This document shows, one piece after another, positions 14,831-20,338 of a stretch of DNA of 23,320 nt. The first letter of the stretch is position 1. Every line of letters starts with the position of its first letter. The notes under the pieces were generated by a model. That model was not told the DNA's origin, searched no databases, and was given only the letters and a program-made list of their open reading frames with translations. A program made the position numbers and the translations under genes. The stretch is taken from the IMG/VR virus record IMGVR_UViG_3300045119_000111, positions 1-23,320 of that record; one strand, written 5' to 3'. Source of the DNA: a virus.

Positions 14831-15821
14831 CCGGGTCTGGCCAACCGGCGGCACGCCGTTCTTCGAGTGAGGCGCCCGGATTGCCCGGCCACGGCCGCTC
14901 GATGCGCTCGGGGTTCATCTGGTCGTTCACAGCGGCCTGGGCCATGATGTCGGTGATGTGCGCTCGTGTCTTGGGATCGAGCCCGGCCAGGAACAGCTCT
15001 GCGGCCCGAGCGGCGGCATCCGGGTCGATTGTCGGGTCTTTGGCGGGATATCCGGCCATCTCGGGCGAGTCATCGTGAAACTCGGCCATTTGGTCGGATT
15101 TCGGCCCATTCCATCGTGTTTTTTGCGATTCGTCAGGATTTAGGGTCCCTGCCGCCGCCGAAGGTGGCGTGGGGGCGCTGCCCGCCTCGGCCCCCGGCGT
15201 GGCAGCCGACCCAGGCGGCCCAACTCCACCATCTCGATCGACTTGACCATCCTGATCGACAACATCGACAAGATCGGCTTCATCGACAAGGTCGAGATCG
15301 GTGGGTCCACCGCCAAGCGCTGGCTGGCCCATGCGCTGCTCGAAGCGGGCTAGCGCACGACTCATCCCGGCTTCGAGCGCCGTCGAGAGATCGCCCGCCG
15401 CCTCCGCTTTGCGTGGCGCTGCGGCGAGGGCAGAGATCATGCCCAGGATCTTGCGGGCCTCCCCAATGCTGCGAGCGATGGACGTCGGGGACACAAGACG
15501 CTCGAAGTGTCGCTCGCCCGTCTTGGCGTCAGGCTTGCCGACTTGCACGAGCACACCGGCCTGCGCCGTCGCCAGTGCGTCGAGGGCGAGTGCGTACAGC
15601 CGCTGCGCCTCGGCGTTCACCGCATCACCGCCCGGTGCCGAGGCCCGGCCGTCGAAGATCGGCAGGAAGTCGGGCAGGTGCTCGTGCCGGTGACGCTGCA
15701 CCGACTTGTGGTGCAGGCCGTAGTGGCGTGCGACCGCTGCGACGTTCACGACCTGCGAGGCGAGCTGCCGGTCGATCTCAGCTCGGGACGGATGGGCGCA
15801 CACTTGGCAGACTTTCGGCAT
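14673..15821 (-). CDS. Zinc/HTH DNA-binding protein, possible small terminase
   Basis: The start at the ATG at 15821 has GGAGG 9 nt upstream and gives 382 residues. The N-terminus MPKVCQVCAHPSRAEIDRQL has a CxxC-x-H signature. A helix-turn-helix-like segment follows (AAVARHYGLHHKSVQRHRHEHLP, about residues 28-50), a combination common in small phage and mobile-element DNA-binding proteins. A long helical segment follows (about 70-160), then a disordered Asp/Pro/Gly/Ala region, and a basic C-terminus (LPVRSRRRGVPP). DNA binding plus an oligomerising middle would fit a terminase small subunit, but the gene lies 9 kb upstream of terL. A transcription factor is the alternative. Confidence 0.68.
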   Translation of the reverse strand: MPKVCQVCAHPSRAEIDRQLASQVVNVAAVARHYGLHHKSVQRHRHEHLPDFLPIFDGRASAPGGDAVNAEAQRLYALALDALATAQAGVLVQVGKPDAKTGERHFERLVSPTSIARSIGEARKILGMISALAAAPRKAEAAGDLSTALEAGMSRALARFEQRMGQPALGGGPTDLDLVDEADLVDVVDQDGQVDRDGGVGPPGSAATPGAEAGSAPTPPSAAAGTLNPDESQKTRWNGPKSDQMAEFHDDSPEMAGYPAKDPTIDPDAAARAAELFLAGLDPKTRAHITDIMAQAAVNDQMNPERIERPWPGNPGASLEERRAAGWPDPVSLAEASPSTVRRQEVALAEERAELGLPVRSRRRGVPPADPARRDRGRPNEQ

Positions 15822-15913
15822 GGCGCCGGGCCTCCAGCTCGTGGGACGGTTGCGATCTCCCCACGGTAACCAATCGTCCCGATCCGGCCTGCACAGCGGG
15901 TCGTGCCGTCCCC

Positions 15914-15937
15914 AATCGAACACCGAATCGAACACCA
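15914..15937. repeat. 12-bp tandem direct repeat, possible operator
   Basis: AATCGAACACCG is followed immediately by AATCGAACACCA. The pair lies about 35 nt upstream of the candidate rightward promoter and 95 nt upstream of the leftward HTH gene. Spacing near one and a bit helical turns suits a dimeric regulator, possibly the HTH protein itself; this is inference. Confidence 0.45.
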
Positions 15938-15969
15938 GATGAACAGCAGGGAAACAGATCCAGAATCGC

Positions 15970-15998
15970 TTGAGTCGAGCGCCTGGAGTGGCGATACT
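15970..15998 (+). promoter_or_regulatory. Candidate rightward promoter for the small-gene array
   Basis: TTGAGT (15970-15975), 17 nt, GATACT (15993-15998). Spacing is canonical and each box matches 4 of 6 consensus bases. The transcript would begin near 16005 and have about 430 nt of leader containing the inverted repeat at 16288-16413 before the first array gene. Confidence 0.42.
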
Positions 15999-16287
15999 CC
16001 TTTTACGAGCACACCGGCCCCGCCACCACGAGGGGGACGTGCAAAAGCTCGGAAGCATCGCACCAAGCCTGCGTGCTCGGTAAATCGCCAGGGTGACCGT
16101 CGGGAAGACGACGGCTGCACAATCCCTGTCGGGGCCGGAGCCACCACCAGCGTCTTGGGAGTGCGGGGGACATCCTCGTGAACAGCGGCGCACGCAAACC
16201 TCCTAGCGGTGCACAGGCTTAGTTGGGGCCAAGCTCACGACGGCGCAGCAATGCGACCGACACAGGGCCGTCTCAACGGTGCCAGTG

Positions 16288-16413
16288 CACTGCGCAGAGG
16301 CTAGATAGCACCTCTCCCGGCTGCTCGGGAATAGTGGGGCGCAGGCCAGCATCCTGCGGCATGTATAAGACCCAGCGGGCATCGACACCCAGCTACCTAG
16401 CCTCTGCGCAGTG
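16288..16413 (+). ncRNA. Candidate structured leader bounded by a 22-nt inverted repeat
   Basis: Arms at 16288-16309 and 16392-16413 pair at 21 of 22 positions, the outer 17 without a mismatch (CACTGCGCAGAGGCTAG with its complement). Inside are a TCCCG/CGGGA hairpin (16315-16330) and a CGCAGG/CCTGCG hairpin (16340-16358), followed by TGTATAAG at 16362-16369, which could be a -10 box. The element ends 23 nt before the first array gene and just upstream of its AGGAGG. It could be a regulatory RNA, a cruciform protein site or a promoter module. The RNA call is tentative. Confidence 0.45.
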
Positions 16414-16436
16414 AAGACACCAACCCAGGAGGAATC

Positions 16437-16676
16437 ATGTCCCGTAAAGACTTCGAGGCGCTCGCATCTAACCTGCGGTCGCAGCGACCCGCAGCGTGGA
16501 ACTACCGCAACACTGACGCCAATGCGGCCGAGGTGTGGGCGTGTGAAACGTGGCGGCGCTGCGTGCTCGCAGTGAGCGACGCTTGTCGCCTCTCCAACCC
16601 TCGTTTCAACGGCACGCTGTTTCAGGCGGCCTGCGGTTACGAGCCCACTAACGAACCGGCCTTCAAGGTCGTTTAA
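16437..16676 (+). CDS. Array gene A: small conserved-type phage protein
   Basis: A 79-residue protein starting MSRKDFEALASNLRSQRP and ending with NPRFNGTLFQAACGYEP. The pattern of a charged N-terminal helix, an aliphatic/Cys middle helix (WRRCVLAVSDACRLS) and a final NPxF...F..ACG motif is one I recognise from small unassigned proteins of high-GC phages and actinobacterial genomes. No function is known to me. AGGAGG lies 6 nt before the ATG. It is the first gene of the rightward array, preceded by a large inverted repeat and followed 1 nt after its TAA by a stem-loop. Confidence 0.8.
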   Translation: MSRKDFEALASNLRSQRPAAWNYRNTDANAAEVWACETWRRCVLAVSDACRLSNPRFNGTLFQAACGYEPTNEPAFKVV

Positions 16677-16677
16677 C

Positions 16678-16710
16678 CCAAAAGCCCGGCCGCTTGGCCG
16701 GGCCTTTTGG
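16678..16710 (+). terminator. Array hairpin 1
   Basis: Stem CCAAAAG plus CCCGGCC closes a GCTT loop with GGCCGGG, a bulged C, and CTTTTGG: 14 bp with a short T-run in the 3' arm. It starts 2 nt after gene A and resembles an intrinsic terminator or attenuator. Confidence 0.65.
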
Positions 16711-16711
16711 C

Positions 16712-16784
16712 GTGAGGCGGGCAGCAGGTGGCGCAAGCCACGCAAGCTGTATAACGGCACGTCCGCAGATGCTGCCCGCCTCAC
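16712..16784 (+). ncRNA. Candidate structured element bounded by a perfect 15-nt inverted repeat
   Basis: The arms GTGAGGCGGGCAGCA (16712-16726) and its exact complement (16770-16784) enclose a GTGGC-GCAA-GCCAC hairpin with a GNRA tetraloop (16728-16741). TATAAC follows at 16750-16755. It begins 1 nt after the preceding hairpin and ends 21 nt before gene B. The layout parallels the element before gene A. RNA function is inferred from the GNRA loop and pairing. Confidence 0.45.
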
Positions 16785-16805
16785 CTAACCCACCAGGAGG
16801 AAACA

Positions 16806-17054
16806 ATGGACCACTCATCCGCCCGCCACTCGGCGCCCGGCTCGACGTACCGAATCACCCCGCCGAGGATCTGCTTCTGCGGCAAGACGGTGCTGAAGCC
16901 CGGCGTAACGTGCCCTCGGAACTGCGAGAGCGACGAGGCAAAGGCACTGCGCCGTGCGGAACGTCGCACGGCGATCATCGACCGGGCCGCCCGTAACGAC
17001 GAGGCGGCACGCCAGGCACGCATCGCTGACAAGCGGGGCGTGATCGGCGGCTAA
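16806..17054 (+). CDS. Array gene B: small zinc-ribbon-like protein
   Basis: An 82-residue protein with four N-terminal cysteines, C23, C25, C36 and C40 (ICFCGKTVLKPGVTCPRNC). They could bind one zinc. A long Arg/Ala/Glu-rich helix follows (about 43-76) and then a short RGVIGG tail. AGGAGG lies 6 nt before the ATG. The basic helix fits nucleic-acid or ribosome binding, but there is no family assignment. It is flanked by stem-loops on both sides, like its neighbours. Confidence 0.75.
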   Translation: MDHSSARHSAPGSTYRITPPRICFCGKTVLKPGVTCPRNCESDEAKALRRAERRTAIIDRAARNDEAARQARIADKRGVIGG

Positions 17055-17060
17055 CGCAAC

Positions 17061-17095
17061 CCAACAACCCGTGCCGCTTGGCACGGGCTTGTTGG
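17061..17095 (+). terminator. Array hairpin 2
   Basis: The stem CCAACAA plus CCCGTGCC pairs across a GCTT loop with GGCACGGG, a bulged C, and TTGTTGG: 15 bp. It keeps the loop, the bulged C and the terminal CC/GG of hairpin 1 with a different lower-stem sequence. It is followed by CG and TGTAAG at 17098-17103. Confidence 0.65.
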
Positions 17096-17102
17096 CGTGT
17101 AA

Positions 17103-17425
17103 GGCAATGCGATATGCACACCGGCCCCGGTGAGGGGCCACGGTGCAGCACCGCCCACATGGGAACGCTGCGGCCAACCACCTCTAACGCCCAACCTGTA
17201 TCGCAGGGTTGCTCGGGCACCACGGGTCAAGGCCCCGGCCAGGAACCTAAATCACGGGCACCGCTGCACATGCCGCTGATCCCGGCACAGGTGAGCGAAA
17301 CGGAAGCACGTACGTGGGGACCAGGAACGAAGCCCTTACGGGGCAGCCGGTGTGCGGTGTGCACATCAACAGCACCGGCTCCTGACTGCCAACCACGGCG
17401 TGGCCGGTGCGCATATCGCAATGCC
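17103..17425 (+). ncRNA. Candidate large structured RNA closed by a 24-nt inverted repeat
   Basis: No convincing gene occupies this 399-nt gap. Its ends, 17103-17126 and 17402-17425, pair at 22 of 24 positions. Between them lie several hairpins: GGCCCC/GGGGCC (17123-17139), CGGTG-cag-CACCG (17141-17153), TGCCG/CGGCA (17271-17287), GCCC-ttac-GGGGC (17332-17344 area) and AGCCGGTG/CACCGGCT (17345-17380). The palindrome CACGTACGTG lies at 17307-17316. Termini pairing around a hairpin-rich core is typical of ornate non-coding RNAs. I see no tRNA, tmRNA, RNase P or group I intron signatures. It lies 28 nt before gene C. An origin-like or protein-binding DNA element is the alternative. Confidence 0.5.
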
Positions 17426-17453
17426 AAAACACCCAGTAAACACAGGAGGAATC

Positions 17454-17657
17454 ATGTACGTTCGTCCCAACTTCAAGACCAAGAAGGCCCTGAAGGAGGC
17501 CGTCGCCAACGGCGATCGTGTCGAGGTGTTCAGCCCCGGCCCGTTCCCCGCCAAGGCGAACGGCCGTGAGGCGATTGAGGGGCCGCACTACCCGGCGGCC
17601 CACACTTGGTACGCCAACGTCACCGTCGTTGACGGTGTGGTGACCAAGGTCGCCTAG
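17454..17657 (+). CDS. Array gene C: small conserved-type phage protein
   Basis: This protein has 67 residues from the ATG at 17454, with AGGAGG 5 nt upstream. It starts MYVRPNFKTKKALKEAVANG. The central VEVFSPGPF and the closing IEGPHYPAAHTWYANVTVVDG then KVA match a small protein pattern I know from many tailed phages (basic helix, PGPF turn, EGPHYP...H.WYA motif). No function is established to my knowledge. It follows the large folded region and is followed by array hairpin 3. Confidence 0.8.
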   Translation: MYVRPNFKTKKALKEAVANGDRVEVFSPGPFPAKANGREAIEGPHYPAAHTWYANVTVVDGVVTKVA

Positions 17658-17681
17658 AAGTCAGCCGGAATGGGTACCCGG

Positions 17682-17720
17682 CGCCACGAGCCCGCACCGC
17701 TTGGTGCGGGCTTGTCGGCG
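17682..17720 (+). terminator. Array hairpin 3
   Basis: The stem CGCC, ACGAG, CCCGCACC pairs over a GCTT loop with GGTGCGGG, CTTGT, a bulged C and GGCG. This is 17 bp with one G-U pair, followed directly by TGTAAG at 17721-17726. It begins 24 nt after gene C. Confidence 0.65.
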
Positions 17721-17748
17721 TGTAAGACCCAACACCTAGGAGGACATC

Positions 17749-18204
17749 ATGTCAGGCATCACCCTGGTTACTCATCCCACACCTCGTGTGCGTGATTACC
17801 TGTTGGCTGAGTCGGATGACCGGCTGCGTATCGACAGCAGGCGGCACGGTCGCTCGACCGTGTTCAGCCTGTCGCAAGCGCACGACGGGCACTACTTCTT
17901 GACGCCGCAGGCCACCGTGATCGCACTGCACCACATCGCCGAGCCGGGCCTCGAATACGAGGCGTCGGTCGGCGACGAGGTGCTCATCGACGGGTCGCTG
18001 TTCCGCATCTGCGAGGACAGGCCGCTCGACGGGCCGCACCTCGAACGAGTCTCCGACTCGTGGGGCGGGGCGATTGCGCACGTCGAGTGTGGCCAGTGCA
18101 GTGCCCTGTACGAGCAGGCGATCTCGGTCGCTCGTGTCACGGGCAGCGTCGAGGCAAGCGTCGAGTCGGGCGGCCACAAGGCCACGGCGACTCGCATCCA
18201 GTAG
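17749..18204 (+). CDS. Array gene D: hypothetical protein
   Basis: This 151-residue protein is the largest of the array, starting MSGITLVTHPTPRVRDYLLA. AGGAGG lies 6 nt before the ATG. It is strand-rich and acidic, with segments GHYFLTPQATVIALHHI and VGDEVLIDGSLFRICEDRPL that read as a beta-barrel-like fold. A CGQC pair (HVECGQCSALYEQA) lies near residues 121-126. No family is recognised. Only 28 nt separate hairpin 3 from its start, so this cassette shows the minimal unit: hairpin, TGTAAG, Shine-Dalgarno, gene. Confidence 0.78.
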   Translation: MSGITLVTHPTPRVRDYLLAESDDRLRIDSRRHGRSTVFSLSQAHDGHYFLTPQATVIALHHIAEPGLEYEASVGDEVLIDGSLFRICEDRPLDGPHLERVSDSWGGAIAHVECGQCSALYEQAISVARVTGSVEASVESGGHKATATRIQ

Positions 18205-18208
18205 CGTT

Positions 18209-18247
18209 ACCCCTCAACCCGCACCGCTTGGTGCGGGTTGTTTGGGT
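18209..18247 (+). terminator. Array hairpin 4
   Basis: CAACCCGCACC pairs perfectly with GGTGCGGGTTG over a GCTT loop. An outer ACCC/GGGT helix is separated by a small internal loop. TGTAAC follows at 18247-18252. It starts 5 nt after gene D. Confidence 0.65.
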
Positions 18248-18271
18248 GTAACAACAACCCAGGAGGTAGCA

Positions 18272-18607
18272 ATGAGCACATACGTCATCGGCTACGGGCT
18301 CCGCACCAACCAAGGTGTGGACCTCAACCAGAATGACCGCAACCTGTTCTTCAGCAAGCTCGTGCAGCTCATCGAGTCGATTGACGGCGAGATCTACTTC
18401 GCCGGAACCGGCACGGGCGTGTACGAGGGCGCCGAGGAACCGGCCGGTTCCATCACGTTCGCTGCAGAGGGTGACACGTTCACGCTCGACAGCCTGACAC
18501 GGGGCCTTGCCCCGATTGCGCTGGAGTTTGAGCAGGACTCCATCGCCGTTACTCGTGGCGGCACGCACTTCGTGTCGCAAGATGGCACCACGAGCAACGC
18601 CGACTAG
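18272..18607 (+). CDS. Array gene E: hypothetical protein
   Basis: The start is the ATG at 18272 with AGGAGG 5 nt upstream, giving 111 residues; the frame above it is the shadow of gene D. The sequence MSTYVIGYGLRTNQG continues through a helix (NLFFSKLVQLIESIDG) and several strands (EIYFAGTGTGVYEG, ITFAAEGDTFTLDSL). It has the look of a compact alpha/beta domain with an acidic surface. The function is unknown. It lies between hairpins 4 and 5. Confidence 0.78.
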   Translation: MSTYVIGYGLRTNQGVDLNQNDRNLFFSKLVQLIESIDGEIYFAGTGTGVYEGAEEPAGSITFAAEGDTFTLDSLTRGLAPIALEFEQDSIAVTRGGTHFVSQDGTTSNAD

Positions 18608-18614
18608 CCCTCGG

Positions 18615-18664
18615 CACGCAAAATCTCGAGCCCGCCCTGCATGAGGGGCGGGCTTGAGTGCGTG
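18615..18664 (+). terminator. Array hairpin 5
   Basis: CTCGAGCCCGCCC pairs with GGGCGGGCTTGAG (13 bp, one G-U) around a TGCATGAG loop. An outer CACGCA/TGCGTG helix is separated by an AAAT bulge on the 5' side. The loop departs from GCTT. A small palindrome GAGCAC-c-GTGCTC follows at 18666-18678. Confidence 0.6.
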
Positions 18665-18700
18665 GGAGCACCGTGCTCTCGCCCTACCCAGGAGGTAGCA

Positions 18701-18913
18701 ATGGACCACGACCAAGTCGGGCTTCGCCCGACCCGCAGGGTCACCGACCACGCCATCAGCATCCCCTCGGGCCTTGCGCTCGACCTGCTCGGCACGGCCA
18801 TCGACCTGTCAACCCTCGCCGTGCACATCCGAGAGATGTACCCGGCTGCGGCCCGCACACTCGAAAGCCACAGCGCCAAGCTGCGTGCGTTCGCAGAGGC
18901 GGCGAACCGCTAA
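18701..18913 (+). CDS. Array gene F: small hypothetical protein
   Basis: A 70-residue protein starting MDHDQVGLRPTRRVTDHAIS. Residues 20-66 form two probable helices (GLALDLLGTAIDLSTLAVHI, then RTLESHSAKLRAFAEAANR). It is mildly charged and has no cysteines. AGGAGG lies 6 nt before the ATG. No family or function can be assigned. It is bounded by hairpins 5 and 6. Confidence 0.72.
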   Translation: MDHDQVGLRPTRRVTDHAISIPSGLALDLLGTAIDLSTLAVHIREMYPAAARTLESHSAKLRAFAEAANR

Positions 18914-18914
18914 C

Positions 18915-18952
18915 CCGATCAGCCTCGGCGCTCCGGCGCCGGGGCTTTTCGG
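18915..18952 (+). terminator. Array hairpin 6
   Basis: CCTCGGCGC pairs with GCGCCGGGG over a TCCG loop with one G-U pair. The stem is extended below by AGCC/GGCT-type and CCGA/TCGG pairing with a small mismatch, and includes a TTTT run. It starts 2 nt after gene F. Confidence 0.6.
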
Positions 18953-18980
18953 CGTAGTAACCCAAGCTAAGGAGGCAGCA

Positions 18981-19286
18981 GTGCTGCTCGAATACAAGGT
19001 CCATCAGGACGATTACCACGGCGACATCCAAGTGCACGGTGTGCGCTCGATGCGGTTCGCCGTGCAGCAAGTGCAAGGTGAGATTGAGAACGGGTACGAC
19101 GTCACCAACGTCCAGCTCGACGGGGAACCGCTCGACCTCACGCCGTTCTGCACCCGTGTGTTGCACACTGGTGCGCCGTGTCCCAACCGTGCCGACAAGC
19201 GGTACCACCGGGACATCTGCATCACGCATCAGCACCAAGATGCGTACAACGAGGCCAGCGCCGCTGGCCGCTACCAAGGAGACTGA
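18981..19286 (+). CDS. Array gene G: hypothetical protein (GTG start)
   Basis: This protein has 101 residues from a GTG at 18981 with AAGGAGG 6 nt upstream. It starts with LLEYKVHQDDYHGDIQVHGV after the initiator. The first half is strand-rich. The second half has two cysteines and many histidines (FCTRVLHTGAPCPNRADKRYHRDICITHQHQD). C53, C64, C77 and the histidines could hold a metal. The function is unknown. The downstream gene H has its ribosome-binding site inside the end of this gene, so G and H are the one coupled pair in the array. Confidence 0.72.
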   Translation: MLLEYKVHQDDYHGDIQVHGVRSMRFAVQQVQGEIENGYDVTNVQLDGEPLDLTPFCTRVLHTGAPCPNRADKRYHRDICITHQHQDAYNEASAAGRYQGD

Positions 19287-19287
19287 A

Positions 19288-19422
19288 GTGGCACGCAAGC
19301 ACAACACCAAGCACCGCCGCTCCACGAGCAGCTACGGCGAGAAAGTACGGGAGGGCGGCGTGTCGAAGCTAGCTGACCCGATCCTGTCGGATGGGAGGCG
19401 AGCATCGGCTAAGCGCAGCTAA
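19288..19422 (+). CDS. Array gene H: small basic protein (GTG start)
   Basis: This protein has 44 residues from a GTG at 19288, with AAGGAG 6 nt upstream inside the end of gene G. The sequence ARKHNTKHRRSTSSYGEKVR after the initiator is strongly basic, and the end is DGRRASAKRS. Small basic phage proteins of this kind often bind nucleic acid. That is a compositional guess. The TAA is followed by a CCCGG/CCGGG hairpin near 19433-19451 and then array hairpin 7. Confidence 0.6.
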   Translation: MARKHNTKHRRSTSSYGEKVREGGVSKLADPILSDGRRASAKRS

Positions 19423-19468
19423 CCATCCATCGTCCCGGCCCGTATGACCGGGTGGTGCCCGGAAGCAA

Positions 19469-19505
19469 CCAGTGAGCCCGTCCCGTTGTGGGGCGGGCTT
19501 ATTGG
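19469..19505 (+). terminator. Array hairpin 7
   Basis: CCAGTGAGCCCGTCCC pairs along its whole length with GGGGCGGGCTTATTGG as RNA: 16 bp with three G-U pairs, loop GTTGT. It keeps the CC/GG base of hairpins 1 and 2 with yet another lower stem. TGTAAG follows at 19508-19513. Confidence 0.65.
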
Positions 19506-19543
19506 CGTGTAAGCTCCAATACCCAACGCCTCAGGAGGCAACC

Positions 19544-19900
19544 ATGCAAGGCATCACCAGAAGTCAGATCATCCCGGCCGTCAGCTCGAAGCAGGCGTTC
19601 GCCGAGATCGACGCACGCAATGCGGCGAAGGCGGCCCAGCACGAGCTGGTGCTCAGCCCGGCCGAGCTGCTGCACGACCACGACCCCGCCCGCTACCCGG
19701 CACCGCCGGAGCGCAAGGTGCGGATCGTGACCGAGACAGACGGCACGGGCGCCGAGATCCACGTCGAGGTGTTCCCCGACGGTCGGATCACGTTGTGGTC
19801 GAGCGACAACGTCCTGTGGTTCACGCCCAGCGACACGGTCGAGCTGATCGCAGCGTTGTGCGACGCACACGTCGAGTCGTCAGGCATAGTCAAGTCGTGA
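19544..19900 (+). CDS. Array gene I: hypothetical protein
   Basis: This 118-residue protein starts MQGITRSQIIPAVSSKQAF, with AGGAGG 6 nt before the ATG. The first 45 residues are helical and Ala-rich. Residues 58-95 are strands (RKVRIVTETDG, EIHVEVFPDGRITLW), followed by a C-terminal helix (DTVELIAALCDAHVES). The layout suggests a small alpha/beta domain. No family is recognised. Confidence 0.74.
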   Translation: MQGITRSQIIPAVSSKQAFAEIDARNAAKAAQHELVLSPAELLHDHDPARYPAPPERKVRIVTETDGTGAEIHVEVFPDGRITLWSSDNVLWFTPSDTVELIAALCDAHVESSGIVKS

Positions 19901-19930
19901 GCAGGCTGCCCGGCTAGGTGCAATGCGTGT

Positions 19931-20038
19931 CCTGTTTCCTTTCCGGGGCACGACAGGTGGCGGCGGATGCCACCTCGGGCGCTCCCACTTCGGTGGGGTA
20001 CTGCGAGCCAACGGGGCTCGCCCACAGGCCTAGGAGGC
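19931..20038 (+). ncRNA. Candidate structured leader with three hairpins before gene J
   Basis: Three stems lie in a row: AGGTGGC/GCCACCT (19955-19975), CCCAC-TTCG-GTGGG with a stable UUCG tetraloop (19984-19997), and CGAGCC/GGCTCG (20004-20020). GGGCG (19977-19981) can pair with CGCCC (20019-20023) around the last two, giving a junction. It replaces the usual array hairpin and abuts the AGGAGG of gene J, so control of gene J translation is possible. Confidence 0.42.
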
Positions 20039-20042
20039 CACA

Positions 20043-20240
20043 ATGCAGGTGACATGCCAGGACGGGCGCAAGCGCTCGTTGCACGGGACCAGCGGCAGCC
20101 AGTACGTCTACGCCAACGGGCGTCGGGTGTACGGCTACGTCATTCGAGCGTTCTCGGGTGACCGCTTCATTGCGTCGAGCACCGGCAAGTACCGGCACCT
20201 CGTCGCAGAGGCGCCGATCTCGGTCGGAGCACCCGCCTGA
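20043..20240 (+). CDS. Array gene J: small hypothetical protein
   Basis: A 65-residue basic protein starting MQVTCQDGRKRSLHGTSGSQ, rich in Tyr, Arg and Gly (YVYANGRRVYGYVIRAFSGDRF). It is probably a small beta-sheet protein. AGGAGG lies within TAGGAGGCCACA, 6 nt before the ATG. It is the last array gene and is followed by the strongest terminator of the window. No function is known. Confidence 0.7.
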   Translation: MQVTCQDGRKRSLHGTSGSQYVYANGRRVYGYVIRAFSGDRFIASSTGKYRHLVAEAPISVGAPA

Positions 20241-20262
20241 GATCCCCTCAGACGCAAACGAG

Positions 20263-20294
20263 AAAGAGCCCGGCCACCACGGCCGGGCTCTTTT
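20263..20294. terminator. Strong intrinsic terminator between convergent operons
   Basis: AAAGAGCCCGGCC pairs perfectly (13 bp) with GGCCGGGCTCTTT over an ACCAC loop, followed by a further T. A-rich 5' and T-rich 3' flanks make it work in both directions. Outer ACGCAAA and TTTGCGT can pair as well. It ends the rightward array and faces the leftward 20344-23320 operon. Confidence 0.9.
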
Positions 20295-20307
20295 GCGTTA
20301 CCCGTGA

Positions 20308-20338
20308 GTCACATGCGCCATTCCCGGCGCATTGTGAC
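20308..20338. terminator. Second hairpin at the convergent junction
   Basis: GTCACATGCGCC pairs with GGCGCA, a bulged T, then TGTGAC (12 bp) over an ATTCCC loop. It lies 5 nt beyond the end of the leftward 20344-20526 gene and has no T-tract. It may back up the neighbouring terminator for leftward transcripts. Confidence 0.5.

Larger units (their letters stand above)
15822..16436. other. Divergent intergenic region, mostly non-coding
   Basis: This 615-nt gap separates the leftward HTH gene from the rightward small-gene array. It holds a 12-bp tandem repeat (15914-15937), a candidate rightward promoter (15970-15998) and a large inverted repeat (16288-16413), each listed separately. A rightward ORF starting ATG-AAC at 15938 and ending at 16181 has atypical codon use and no ribosome-binding site, so it is not called. 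A 10-nt palindrome CAGTGCACTG lies at 16283-16292. Nothing else is recognisable. Confidence 0.6.

Noticed and set aside
15938-16181. Rightward ORF beginning MNSRETDPESLESS
   Set aside because: Codon use is unlike neighbouring genes, there is no ribosome-binding site, and the candidate rightward promoter lies inside it. It remains possible but is unsupported.
17103-17425. Mobile element with terminal inverted repeats
   Set aside because: The arms look like transposon ends, but there is no target-site duplication and no transposase. Internal hairpins favour a structured RNA or DNA element.
17055-17453. tRNA, tmRNA, RNase P RNA or group I intron in the large gap
   Set aside because: No T-loop signature, no tag-peptide frame, no conserved RNase P cores and no intron-like core pairing could be found by eye.
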